Part shown: one piece after another, positions 26,587 to 34,652 of the stretch
Layout of the letters: each line of letters begins with the position of its first letter
Position numbering within the stretch: position 1 is the first letter of the stretch
From: Flavobacteriaceae bacterium S0862
Lineage (GTDB): Bacteria > Bacteroidota > Bacteroidia > Flavobacteriales > Flavobacteriaceae
Direction: 5' to 3'
Length of the DNA stretch: 64,000 nucleotides
NCBI GenBank assembly: GCA_023015825.1
Contig: JALKAW010000008.1
Span: forward strand, 62,001 to 126,000
The notes under the pieces: generated by a model
The model's database searches: none
Seen by the model: the letters and a program-made list of their open reading frames with translations, nothing else
What the model was told of the DNA's origin: nothing
Program-made: the position numbers and the translations under genes

Positions 26587-27144
26587 GTGAATACATTAAC
26601 AATAGATATTATTGAGCAATGTAAACACAACGACCGTAAAGCGCAATTAAAACTGTACAATCAGTATTGCGATGGGATGTATATTGTGGCTAAAAGATTC
26701 TTAAAAGATTCTTTTGAAGCAGAAGATGTAGTACAAGAGTCTTTTATAAAGGCATTTGCAAAATTACATCAATACAAAGCAGAGGTTACATTTGGTGCTT
26801 GGTTAAAACGAATCGTTATTAACAAGAGTATAGATCTTATAAAATCTAAAAAACAACAAATGTTGGAATTAGATGAGGTGCACCTAAAAGTAATAGACTC
26901 TGTTTATGAAGACGAATGGTTGGTAGAGGATACTATTTCTTTGGAAGAAATAAAAGAAGCAATTAATCAATTGCCAGATAAGTATAGGTATGTGGTAATG
27001 CTATTTTTAATAGAAGGCTATGATCATCAAGAAATAGCCGAAATATTGAATATTACGGAAGTAGCATCACGAACACAATTATCTAGAGGTAAAGTAAAAT
27101 TACGAGAACTATTAAAAGTAGCACAAAATGGCACAGGACATTAG
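26587..27144 (+). CDS. ECF-type sigma-70 factor
   Basis: 185 residues starting with GTG (26587); an in-frame stop lies five codons upstream, so no other start exists. Region 2 spans about residues 20-90 (NQYCDGMYIVAKRFLKD, EDVVQESFIKAFAKLHQY, FGAWLKRIVINKSIDLIK) and region 4 about 122-178 (INQLPDKYRYVVMLFLIEGY, HQEIAEILNITEVASRTQLSRGKVKL). It directs RNA polymerase to a small regulon. The next gene overlaps by 17 bases and encodes a membrane protein in the position of an anti-sigma factor. Confidence 0.93.
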   Translation: MNTLTIDIIEQCKHNDRKAQLKLYNQYCDGMYIVAKRFLKDSFEAEDVVQESFIKAFAKLHQYKAEVTFGAWLKRIVINKSIDLIKSKKQQMLELDEVHLKVIDSVYEDEWLVEDTISLEEIKEAINQLPDKYRYVVMLFLIEGYDHQEIAEILNITEVASRTQLSRGKVKLRELLKVAQNGTGH

Positions 27145-27691
27145 AAAATTGTTCGAAAATGAACAAAAAGTAAGCAAGGATAAAATGCCAAAAGGTCACG
27201 AAGCAAGGTTTTTACAAAAACTAAATCGTGAACTTCCTGAGCATCCTAAAAGAAGCTTATTTACTTTTTTAAATATTGCAGCAAGTATGGTGATTTTAAT
27301 TGGGTTGAGCTTTGGAGCTTTAAAGCTAATAAATACTGAAAGTATAGTTGAGCCAGAAGAAGTTGTTGTGGAATCTCCTTTAGGGAAATTATCACCTGAA
27401 CTTAAGAAAGTTGAAGATTATTATTTGGCAAACATCAATTTAGAATTATCTAAGATTGAAGTTACACCAGAGACTAAAGAGCTTTTTGATGGTTATTTAG
27501 AGCGCTTGGAAGAGTTAAATAAAGAATATGAGCTTTTATCTCAGGAGTTAACTAAATCTGGACCAACAGAGCAAACCATTAACGCATCTATCGAGAATTT
27601 AAAATTGAGATTAAACTTAATGTATCGTCTGAAAGAAAAATTAAACGAATTAAAAAACGACAGTAACCCGCTTGAACAAATACAAGCATAA
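27128..27691 (+). CDS. Single-span membrane protein, probable anti-sigma factor
   Basis: 187 residues. A charged cytoplasmic N-terminus (1-43, with KGHEARFLQKLNREL) is followed by one membrane span (about 44-67, FLNIAASMVILIGLSFGALKL) and an extracytoplasmic part rich in Leu, Glu and Lys that looks like a long helical coil (YLERLEELNKEYELLSQEL, ENLKLRLNLMYRLKEKLNEL). It begins inside the sigma factor gene, the usual arrangement for a membrane-bound anti-sigma factor in this phylum. It shows no zinc-binding HxxxCxxC motif, so the anti-sigma role rests on position and topology. Confidence 0.75.
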   Translation: MAQDIRKLFENEQKVSKDKMPKGHEARFLQKLNRELPEHPKRSLFTFLNIAASMVILIGLSFGALKLINTESIVEPEEVVVESPLGKLSPELKKVEDYYLANINLELSKIEVTPETKELFDGYLERLEELNKEYELLSQELTKSGPTEQTINASIENLKLRLNLMYRLKEKLNELKNDSNPLEQIQA

Positions 27692-27777
27692 TTATTAAAA
27701 CATATCAAAAAATGAAATCGACTGTATTAAAGTAATTTTTAAAATTGATTGTTGAAATTAATTTGATACACCAAGAT

Positions 27778-27785
27778 TACATTTG
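27778..27785 (+). promoter_or_regulatory. Possible -7 promoter box for the DUF4097-like gene
   Basis: TACATTTG, 28 bases before the ATG at 27814, with a TTG 23 bases upstream (27752-27754). A short dyad TTACAT / ATGTAA (27777-27795) overlaps the box. It may give this gene expression apart from the sigma factor operon. Confidence 0.4.
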
Positions 27786-27813
27786 ACAGATGTAACAATT
27801 AAAAAACGAACAA

Positions 27814-29313
27814 ATGAAACAGTATAAATTTATAGCATTAGCAGTTATCTTTTTAAGTGCGTTAAGCTTAAACGCTCAACAAAAGTTGGAAAAGTTATCT
27901 AAAACAGTAAAAGCTAATAAGGATGTTACTTTAAGGTTAGATACTAATCACACCAATATTGTAATTGACACTTGGGATAAAAACGAAATTCAAGTTGAAG
28001 CCTATTTAGAAAGTAATGAATTGTCTAGAGAAGATTTAAAAGAAGTATTAGATTCTTGGGACATAGAAATTGATGGATCTGGAGCCAATGTCTCTGTTGA
28101 AAGTATTGGAGGATTTGGAGGAGCCTATAACTTTAATTTTGATTTTAAAGGATTAGATGTATTAAAAGACATCAATATAAATCTTCCTGAAATCCCTGAA
28201 ATGCCAGAGATGCCAATAATGCCTGTAATTCCAGAATTAAATATTAAAATCCCGGAAATTCCTAATATCCCAGACCTTCCTGAATTACCTGAAGGTGTTC
28301 ATAACGTTAATTTTGACGTTGAAAAATATAAAAAGGAAGGAGAATCATATTTAGATAAATGGAGTCAAGAGTTTGAAGATAAATATGGTAAAGGTTATAA
28401 AGAGAAAATGAAAACTTGGGCTAGAGAATTTTCTAAAATAGATTGGGATGCCTACTCTTCACGTATGGAAAAATGGGGAGAAGAATTTGGTGAAAAGTTT
28501 GGAGAAGACTATGGAAAGGATATGGAAGAATGGGGAAAAGAGTATAGCAAACGCTTTGATGGAAAATGGGCCAAAGAAATGGAAGAATGGGGAGAGAAAT
28601 TTGGCGAACAATTTGGCAAAGAATGGGAAGAAAAAGGTAAGGTTATTGAAGAACGCATGAAAGAATTCGAAGAAGAATGGGAAGGAAAAGAAGAAGAATT
28701 AGAAAAGCGTTTTGAAGAACTAGAAAAAAAGAACAATAAGGTTAAAAAAACAATTAAAATAAGAATGCCTAAAGACACAAAACTTAAGGTAAATGTACGT
28801 CATGGCGAGCTTAAATTTGCTTCAGTGATTCACAATCTTAAAGCGGATATATCGCATTCAAGTTTATTAGCAGATCGTATTGATGGAAGTGGCACTTCCA
28901 TCAATGCATCTTATTCACCTATTTTAGTAAATTATTGGGATGAAGGGGAATTAACACTCAAATACGTTGATAATGCTTTGTTAAAAAATGTAAAGTCTTT
29001 AGAGTTGTATTCTAATTCATCTAATATTGATATAGATTACTTAACTGGAAACTCTATTATTGATGGTAGTTTTGGAGAATTAACGATCCATAATATTCTA
29101 GATACTTTTAACAATTTAAATATAGTTCTAGAAAATAGTGATGCCAATATTAAATTACCAAAATCTGATTATGATTTAGTTTTTAAAGGAGACCGTTCTA
29201 AGTTTAATGGCAAACGCACTGATAATAAAGAAATTAAAAACTACTCAAATAACACGACCTCTAACAAAACCATTCTTGTAAATGCTAAGTATAGCAACAT
29301 CGTTATGCAATAA
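27814..29313 (+). CDS. Secreted DUF4097-like beta protein with proline and tryptophan repeats
   Basis: 499 residues. Signal peptide 1-21 (ALSLNAQ). Residues about 25-120 and 310-499 are beta-strand-rich, resembling the two parts of a DUF4097 putative adhesin domain (VTLRLDTNHTNIVIDTWDKNEI and later LKVNVRHGELKFASV, LSHSS-like turns). Between them lies an insertion: a proline-rich stretch (125-159, Pro every third residue, 11 prolines) and a charged region (183-277) made of five 19-residue units that each begin with Trp. A Glu/Lys coil (278-312) leads back into the beta part. It is third in line after an ECF sigma factor and its likely anti-sigma factor, and may be their target or sensor. Confidence 0.8.
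   Translation: MKQYKFIALAVIFLSALSLNAQQKLEKLSKTVKANKDVTLRLDTNHTNIVIDTWDKNEIQVEAYLESNELSREDLKEVLDSWDIEIDGSGANVSVESIGGFGGAYNFNFDFKGLDVLKDININLPEIPEMPEMPIMPVIPELNIKIPEIPNIPDLPELPEGVHNVNFDVEKYKKEGESYLDKWSQEFEDKYGKGYKEKMKTWAREFSKIDWDAYSSRMEKWGEEFGEKFGEDYGKDMEEWGKEYSKRFDGKWAKEMEEWGEKFGEQFGKEWEEKGKVIEERMKEFEEEWEGKEEELEKRFEELEKKNNKVKKTIKIRMPKDTKLKVNVRHGELKFASVIHNLKADISHSSLLADRIDGSGTSINASYSPILVNYWDEGELTLKYVDNALLKNVKSLELYSNSSNIDIDYLTGNSIIDGSFGELTIHNILDTFNNLNIVLENSDANIKLPKSDYDLVFKGDRSKFNGKRTDNKEIKNYSNNTTSNKTILVNAKYSNIVMQ
28360..28644 (+). repeat. Five tandem 19-residue tryptophan repeats (57-base units)
   Basis: Trp occurs at residues 183, 202, 221, 240 and 259, exactly 19 apart. Within a unit the consensus is W-G-x-E-F-x-x-x-F/Y-x-x-x-Y/W-x-x-x-M-x-x, so aromatic or hydrophobic residues recur at positions 1, 5, 9, 13 and 17. 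Unit 2 (202-220) is the most divergent at its middle. The DNA copies are not identical, so the repeat is under protein-level constraint rather than newly expanded. Confidence 0.85.
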
Positions 29314-29314
29314 A

Positions 29315-29344
29315 AAAATCTGAACTTATTGAAGTCCAGATTTT
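29315..29344. terminator. Bidirectional terminator between the DUF4097-like gene and secA
   Basis: Inverted repeat with left arm AAAATCTGAACTT (29315-29327), loop ATTG and right arm AAGTCCAGATTTT (29332-29344), one mismatch. A and T runs on both sides allow termination of both convergent transcripts. Confidence 0.75.
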
Positions 29345-29369
29345 CTTGTAAAAATATTTGTCTTAATAT

Positions 29370-32300
29370 TTAATCTTCAGTCAAAACCCAATCACCTTTT
29401 GCAATTAAAGGTTCTGCTTGTTTATATTTAAGGGTTTTACTTTCACCACTCATTACATTTTTAATCGTTACACGATCGTTGCGCCCAATTTTTGGTCGCT
29501 CTCGTACAATAGTTTCAACTACTTGTTGTTGACGTTGCGTGTTTCCTGCAGCTCTAGATTCAGCTGAACGTTCGTCTAAGTTTTGTATCTCTTCTTTTGT
29601 AGTTTTTAACTTATCGTTTTTACGACGTGTTTTTGCTTCTTGTATAACGTTAGCAGTTTCTTGTGGAATTTCACCTTTAAACAAGAAAGAAATTACATCT
29701 TTATTTACTTGATCTATCATTGCTTTAAACAGCTCAAACGACTCAAATTTATAAATCAATAATGGATCTTTTTGCTCGTGAACCGCTAACTGTACAGATT
29801 GCTTTAACTCATCCATTTTACGAAGATGCGTTTTCCATGCATCATCAATAATTGCCAACGAAATGTTCTTTTCAAAATCGGTAATTAGTTGTTTACCGTT
29901 AGTATTATACGCCTTTTCAAGGTCTGTAATTACTTGTAAATTCTTAATACCATCGGTAAAAGGAACTACAATTCGCTTAAATCTATCGCGTTGGGTTTTA
30001 TATACATTTTCTATAACTGGAAATGCTAAATCTGCATTACGTTCCATTTTCTCTTTATAATGAGCAAAAGCTGCTTTATAAATAGTCGATGAAATCTCTT
30101 GGGTAGAAAGTTTCTCAAATTCTTCTTTTGAAATAGGAGAACTCATAGAGAAATAACGAATTAATTCAAATTCAAAATTCTTATAATCGTTAGCTTCCTT
30201 GTTAGTTTCGGCAATAATTTCAGAAGTATCAAAAATCATATTTGCTAAATCCACACGTAAACGCTCACCAAATAAGGCATGGAAACGACGTTTATAAACC
30301 ACTTCACGTTGTGCATTCATTACATCATCATACTCTAATAATCGCTTACGGACACCAAATTGATTTTCTTCTACTTTTTTCTGAGCACGCTCTATAGATT
30401 TTGAAATCATAGAATGTTGAATCACTTCTCCTTCTTGTAATCCCATTCTATCCATCATTTTAGCAATACGTTCACTACCAAAAAGACGCATTAAGTTATC
30501 TTCTAGCGATACATAAAATTGTGAACTTCCTGGGTCACCTTGTCGTCCAGCACGACCACGTAGCTGTCTGTCTACACGACGCGAATCGTGACGCTCTGTA
30601 CCAACAATGGCTAAACCTCCAGCTTTTTTAACTTCATCGCTAAGTTTAATATCTGTACCACGACCAGCCATGTTAGTTGCAATAGTTACTTGTCCTGCAT
30701 TTCCAGCTTCGGCAACAATTTCTGCTTCTTTTTTATGCTGTTTTGCATTAAGTACATTGTGAGGTATTTTTCTAATACTTAACATTTTACCAAGCAACTC
30801 ACTAATTTCAACCGACGTTGTACCAATTAGCACAGGACGACCAGCTTGAGATAGTTTGGTAACTTCTTCGATTACTGCGTTGTATTTTTCTCGCTTTGTT
30901 TTATATACTAAATCTTCTTTGTCGTCACGAGCAATTGGACGATTGGTTGGAATTTCAACAACATCCAATTTGTAAATCTCCCAAAATTCGCCAGCTTCAG
31001 TCACTGCAGTACCTGTCATACCAGATAGTTTGCGATACATACGGAAATAATTCTGTAATGTAACAGTCGCAAATGTTTGTGTAGCAGCTTCAATTTTCAC
31101 ATTTTCTTTAGCTTCAATCGCTTGGTGTAGGCCATCACTATAACGACGACCATCCATTATACGACCAGTTTGCTCATCAACAATCATTACTTTATTCTCC
31201 ATGACAACATATTGTGTGTCTTTTTCAAATAAAGCGTATGCTTTTAAAAGTTGATTTAACGTATGAATGCGTTCAGATTTTACACCAAAATCCCTGAATA
31301 ACTCTTCTTTTAAATTAGCTTCTTCTTCAGACGAAAGACCTTGAGATTCAATTTTAGCAATTTCAGTACCCATTTCAGGCATTACGAAAAAATCTGGATC
31401 ATCCTTACCTGAAAGATATTCCACACCTTTATCAGACAGCTCAATTTGGTTATTCTTTTCATCAATTACATAGTACAATTCGGCATCTACCTTTGGCATT
31501 TCACGGTTATTGTCCTGCATGTAAAAGTTCTCAGTTTTTTGAAGTAATTGTTTTACACCTTCTTCACTTAAAAACTTTATAAGTGCTTTATTTTTTGGAA
31601 TACCTCTATACACACGAAGTAATTGAAAACCACCTTCTTTAGTGTCTCCAGCTGCAATCAATTTTTTAGCTTCAGCTAAAACTCCTGTTAAATATTTACG
31701 TTGTACACTAACAATATCGTCTACTTTTGGCTTTAATTCGTTGAATTCATGTCTATCTCCTTGCGGAATAGGACCAGATATAATTAAAGGTGTTCTTGCA
31801 TCATCAACTAATACCGAATCGACCTCATCCACAATTGCGTAATGATGTGGACGTTGTACCAAATCGTCTGGCGAATGTGCCATGTTATCACGTAAATAAT
31901 CGAAACCAAATTCGTTATTGGTTCCGTAAGTAATATCGGCGTTGTAAGCTTTTTTACGAGAAGCAGAATTTGGCTGATGATAATCTATACAGTCAATGCT
32001 TAAACCATGAAATTGAAAAATTGGTGCCATCCACGCACTATCACGTTTTGCTAAGTAATCATTTACTGTTACTAAGTGGACTCCCTTTCCAGTTAAGGCA
32101 TTTAAGTATACAGGAAGAGTTGCTACAAGAGTTTTACCTTCACCAGTTTGCATTTCGGCAATTTTACCTTGATGCATAGCAATACCACCAATTAACTGCA
32201 CATCATAATGTACCATGTCCCAAGTAATTGGTTTTCCAGCAGCGTCCCAAGAGTTAGACCAAATAGCATGTTCGCCATCAAGGTTTACATAGTCATTTTC

Positions 32301-32726
32301 ACCAGATACTTCTCTATCAAAAGCATTGGCAGTAACCTTGATTTCGGTATTGTTTACAAAACGTTTCGCTGTTTCTTTTATTACTGCAAAGGCTTCAGGG
32401 AGAATCTCGTTTAGGGTTTCTTCAGTAATATTATAAGAGTCGTCTTTAAGTTTATCTATTTCTTGGTAGATGTCTTCTTTTCTATCAATATCTTCGGCAG
32501 TGTCTGCTTCTTCTTGAAGTTTTATTATTTCATCTTCAATGCTTTTTCGAGCATCTGCTATTTTAGATTTAAACTCTAAAGTTTTTGCTCTTAGCTCATC
32601 ATGCGATAAACTTTCTAGTTGTGACTCAAAGGATTTAATTTGATTGACAATAGGCATAATTGCCTTGACATCTTGTTTGGATTTGTCTCCAACAAATACT
32701 TTAAGTACAGAATTTAAAATACTCAT
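29370..32726 (-). CDS. secA: Preprotein translocase ATPase SecA
   Basis: 1118 residues. ATP-driven motor that pushes preproteins through SecYEG. Motifs: Walker A QTGEGKT (193-199), DEVD box (301-304) with SVLVDDARTPLIISG, the MTGTAVTEAGEFWEIY segment and the GRGTDIKL / RRVDRQLRGRAGRQGDPG region of the second nucleotide-binding fold. About 220 residues longer than E. coli SecA, with an N-terminal helical insertion (about 60-100) and an insertion between about 330 and 450, as usual in Bacteroidetes. The C-terminus ends GDWVLTED and lacks the Cys-rich zinc motif that binds SecB and phospholipid in proteobacteria. Confidence 0.97.
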   Translation of the reverse strand: MSILNSVLKVFVGDKSKQDVKAIMPIVNQIKSFESQLESLSHDELRAKTLEFKSKIADARKSIEDEIIKLQEEADTAEDIDRKEDIYQEIDKLKDDSYNITEETLNEILPEAFAVIKETAKRFVNNTEIKVTANAFDREVSGENDYVNLDGEHAIWSNSWDAAGKPITWDMVHYDVQLIGGIAMHQGKIAEMQTGEGKTLVATLPVYLNALTGKGVHLVTVNDYLAKRDSAWMAPIFQFHGLSIDCIDYHQPNSASRKKAYNADITYGTNNEFGFDYLRDNMAHSPDDLVQRPHHYAIVDEVDSVLVDDARTPLIISGPIPQGDRHEFNELKPKVDDIVSVQRKYLTGVLAEAKKLIAAGDTKEGGFQLLRVYRGIPKNKALIKFLSEEGVKQLLQKTENFYMQDNNREMPKVDAELYYVIDEKNNQIELSDKGVEYLSGKDDPDFFVMPEMGTEIAKIESQGLSSEEEANLKEELFRDFGVKSERIHTLNQLLKAYALFEKDTQYVVMENKVMIVDEQTGRIMDGRRYSDGLHQAIEAKENVKIEAATQTFATVTLQNYFRMYRKLSGMTGTAVTEAGEFWEIYKLDVVEIPTNRPIARDDKEDLVYKTKREKYNAVIEEVTKLSQAGRPVLIGTTSVEISELLGKMLSIRKIPHNVLNAKQHKKEAEIVAEAGNAGQVTIATNMAGRGTDIKLSDEVKKAGGLAIVGTERHDSRRVDRQLRGRAGRQGDPGSSQFYVSLEDNLMRLFGSERIAKMMDRMGLQEGEVIQHSMISKSIERAQKKVEENQFGVRKRLLEYDDVMNAQREVVYKRRFHALFGERLRVDLANMIFDTSEIIAETNKEANDYKNFEFELIRYFSMSSPISKEEFEKLSTQEISSTIYKAAFAHYKEKMERNADLAFPVIENVYKTQRDRFKRIVVPFTDGIKNLQVITDLEKAYNTNGKQLITDFEKNISLAIIDDAWKTHLRKMDELKQSVQLAVHEQKDPLLIYKFESFELFKAMIDQVNKDVISFLFKGEIPQETANVIQEAKTRRKNDKLKTTKEEIQNLDERSAESRAAGNTQRQQQVVETIVRERPKIGRNDRVTIKNVMSGESKTLKYKQAEPLIAKGDWVLTED

Positions 32727-32765
32727 TTATATAGGTTTGTTTTTAGTCTTTGATTAATAGGTAGT

Positions 32766-32773
32766 CAAAGATA
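32766..32773 (-). promoter_or_regulatory. -7 promoter box for secA
   Basis: The minus strand reads TATCTTTG, 39 bases before the ATG at 32726. Full TAnnTTTG match; no -33 TTG at standard spacing. Confidence 0.45.
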
Positions 32774-32811
32774 CTACTTGTTGTTATGTTTAATGAAAAA
32801 ATAGTGTACAA

Positions 32812-32835
32812 AAAAAGCCTCCAGAGAGACTTTTT
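32812..32835 (-). terminator. Terminator after the DUF2795 gene
   Basis: Hairpin with arms AAAAAGCCTC (32812-32821) and GAGACTTTTT (32826-32835), loop CAGA, one mismatch. On the minus strand it ends in a T run directly downstream of the DUF2795 stop codon, separating it from secA. Confidence 0.65.
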
Positions 32836-32856
32836 AACTATTTTTTATGGTTTGGT

Positions 32857-33078
32857 TTAATATTCATCCTCATTCCAAAGATAATCTTCGTCTGTTGGAT
32901 AATCTGGCCAAATTTCTTGAATAGAATCATAAGAATCACCTTCGTCCTCAATAGATTGCAAGTTCTCAACTACTTCTAGCGGAGCTCCTGTTCTAATAGA
33001 GTAATCGATTAATTCATCTTTTGTTGCTGGCCAAGGTGCATCACTTAAATACGATGCTAGTTCTAATGTCCAATACAT
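32857..33078 (-). CDS. DUF2795 domain protein
   Basis: 73 residues. The N-terminal MYWTLELASYLSDAPWPATKDELIDYSIRTG region followed by VVENLQSIEDEGD matches DUF2795, a short family found once per genome in most Flavobacteriia, commonly beside secA. The C-terminal part is acidic and aromatic (IQEIWPDYPTDEDYLWNEDEY). No signal peptide or metal site. It has a consensus promoter and its own terminator, so it is a separate unit. Function unknown. Confidence 0.88.
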   Translation of the reverse strand: MYWTLELASYLSDAPWPATKDELIDYSIRTGAPLEVVENLQSIEDEGDSYDSIQEIWPDYPTDEDYLWNEDEY

Positions 33079-33100
33079 TTCTTACAAATTTAATTTTTTG

Positions 33101-33130
33101 CAAAAATAAATTTTTAACTGAATAAGACAA
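33101..33130 (-). promoter_or_regulatory. Consensus promoter of the DUF2795 gene
   Basis: The minus strand has TATTTTTG at 33101-33108 and TTG at 33128-33130 with a 19-base spacer, the full Bacteroidetes consensus. The ATG at 33078 is 23 bases downstream. Confidence 0.7.
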
Positions 33131-33238
33131 GAAAAAATCGAATTATTTAATCATTAAATTTTATGAACGTTCAATTTTGACTGTAAAGCATCAGTTTAAA
33201 ACTAGTTTTACAGATTAATACTATTGCTAAATTTTAGT

Positions 33239-33814
33239 TTATGAATCCTTTTGAGGTATCCATTTTACTTCATCAGCTTGTAAGTCTTTGGACAATTTCC
33301 GTGCCAACACAAAAAGATAGTCAGATAGACGGTTTAAGTACATTAAAGTTTCAGGTTGAAAAGGCTCTAAATCGTTTAAAGCAGCTGCTAAACGTTCCGC
33401 TCTACGACAGACACAACGTGCTATGTGACAGAATGACACGGTTTGGTGACCACCAGGAAGAATAAAATGCGTCATTGGTGGTAATACCTCATTCATGTTA
33501 TCCATTTCTTGTTCTAGAAGCTCGATATCTTCATTGGATATTTTAGGAATGTTTAAACGCTCTTTACCACTTTTAAGCATCGCTTTTTCAGGGTCTGTTG
33601 CTAGAATAGCACCAACTGTAAACAGTTTGTTTTGTATAGTTGCTAGAATACTTTTGGAGTGTTTATCAATATCTTGGTCTCTCACTAAACCTAGGTGCGA
33701 GTTTAACTCATCAACTGTACCATAACTTTCTATTCGAATATGGTGTTTAGGTACTTTTGTGCCTCCAAATAATGCCGTTTTACCTTTATCGCCTGTTTTT
33801 GTGTATATTTTCAT
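33239..33814 (-). CDS. Cob(I)alamin adenosyltransferase, PduO type
   Basis: 191 residues. Transfers adenosyl from ATP to cob(I)alamin to form adenosylcobalamin. The N-terminal KIYTKTGDKGKTALFGGTKVPK binds ATP, YGTVDELNSHLGLVRD follows, and the C-terminal FCHIARCVCRRAERLAAAL with YLNRLSDYLFVLAR are the signature helices of the PduO-type trimer. Two Cys occur in ARCVCRR. Together with meaB elsewhere in the window this supplies the cofactor and chaperone for methylmalonyl-CoA mutase. Confidence 0.93.
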   Translation of the reverse strand: MKIYTKTGDKGKTALFGGTKVPKHHIRIESYGTVDELNSHLGLVRDQDIDKHSKSILATIQNKLFTVGAILATDPEKAMLKSGKERLNIPKISNEDIELLEQEMDNMNEVLPPMTHFILPGGHQTVSFCHIARCVCRRAERLAAALNDLEPFQPETLMYLNRLSDYLFVLARKLSKDLQADEVKWIPQKDS

Positions 33815-33821
33815 TCTATGA

Positions 33822-33847
33822 GTTTCAAAGTTGAAACTTCAAAGTTA
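33822..33847 (-). promoter_or_regulatory. -7 box and leader palindrome of the adenosyltransferase gene
   Basis: TAACTTTG on the minus strand (33840-33847) is followed by the inverted repeat GTTTCAAAGTTGAAAC (33822-33837, 7-base arms) just before the ATG at 33814. The palindrome would overlap the transcript start, as an operator might. It is far too short for a cobalamin riboswitch. Confidence 0.45.
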
Positions 33848-33877
33848 CAAAGATTTGAGTTGAAACCACTTTAAAAT

Positions 33878-34651
33878 CTAAGTCCTTATCATAAAATGTT
33901 CTTTTTCTTGTTCTTTTCTAAAAAATACAAATCCCCAGAAAAAAGTATCGATAGTTACAGTTACTTTAGGATGTAGTTTTATAGTTTCCCACGCTTCAGC
34001 CATACCTTTGGACCAATAGATATCATCAAAAACAAATACAGTATCGTTATGTGCTTTTGGAAGAAGCATTTCAAAATAGTTTAAAGTGGCTTCTTTTTGG
34101 TGATTGCCATCAAAGAATACAAAGTCGAATGTTGTTTCGTCTAAATAATCAATCGCATTTGCAAAATCATTATTAATGAATTTAATATTTGATAGGTTTT
34201 GGTCTTCAAATTGTTTTTTTAAGAATTTTGAAATGTTGAAACAGCCTTCAATAGTTCTAATTGTGGTTTTTGTATTTCCTAAACTCATTGCCTGTGTACC
34301 AATACCTAAAGATGTTCCTAATTCTAAAATAGTTTTTGGATTAAAGTACTTTACAAGTCTATATAGTAGTTTGGCTCTTTTTAATGTAGTTCCGGAGTTT
34401 TTAGCAATACTGGAAACGCTTCTTTTATTGCCTTTTTTTACTCTTGAGCCTGCTCCTAAATCGGTAATTTCAATTTGTTCTTGATTATTGAGGAGTTTCT
34501 TTTTATAGTTAATTAGTTTGGAGTAGGCCTCATAACTTGCTTTATCGTAAAAGCATTTGGCAACTAAATCGTATACAAAAGGCGAGTGGACACCATGTTG
34601 GTTGGTGGAACGTAAAAGAAATTTTAAATATGCTTTTACTTGATACCACAT
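33878..34651 (-). CDS. Class I SAM-dependent methyltransferase
   Basis: 257 residues. The Rossmann core shows ILELGTSLGIGTQAMSLG (SAM-binding motif I), IRTIEGC, the FDFVFFDGNHQKEATLNYF segment and TVFVFDDIYWSKGMAEAWE, a pattern close to O-methyltransferases of the MT-24/COMT-like group. The first 60 residues (LKFLLRSTNQHGVHSPFVYDL) are a family-typical N-terminal extension. It begins one base after the stop of the ABC-F gene, so the two are co-transcribed. Substrate unknown. Confidence 0.85.
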   Translation of the reverse strand: MWYQVKAYLKFLLRSTNQHGVHSPFVYDLVAKCFYDKASYEAYSKLINYKKKLLNNQEQIEITDLGAGSRVKKGNKRSVSSIAKNSGTTLKRAKLLYRLVKYFNPKTILELGTSLGIGTQAMSLGNTKTTIRTIEGCFNISKFLKKQFEDQNLSNIKFINNDFANAIDYLDETTFDFVFFDGNHQKEATLNYFEMLLPKAHNDTVFVFDDIYWSKGMAEAWETIKLHPKVTVTIDTFFWGFVFFRKEQEKEHFMIRT

Positions 34652-34652
34652 A

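Noticed and set aside
28448-28778. Frames of 70 and 89 residues (both strands) inside the DUF4097-like gene
   Set aside because: They arise from the repetitive purine-rich Trp/Glu/Lys repeat DNA and have low-complexity Ser/Pro/Phe or Lys/Asn content.
33079-33238. Small RNA or riboswitch before the DUF2795 gene
   Set aside because: The interval holds a good promoter and an AT-rich spacer but no stable structure or conserved riboswitch core that I can see.
33815-33877. Cobalamin riboswitch before the adenosyltransferase gene
   Set aside because: The leader is only about 20-30 bases after the -7 box; a cobalamin riboswitch needs far more and no B12 box is present.
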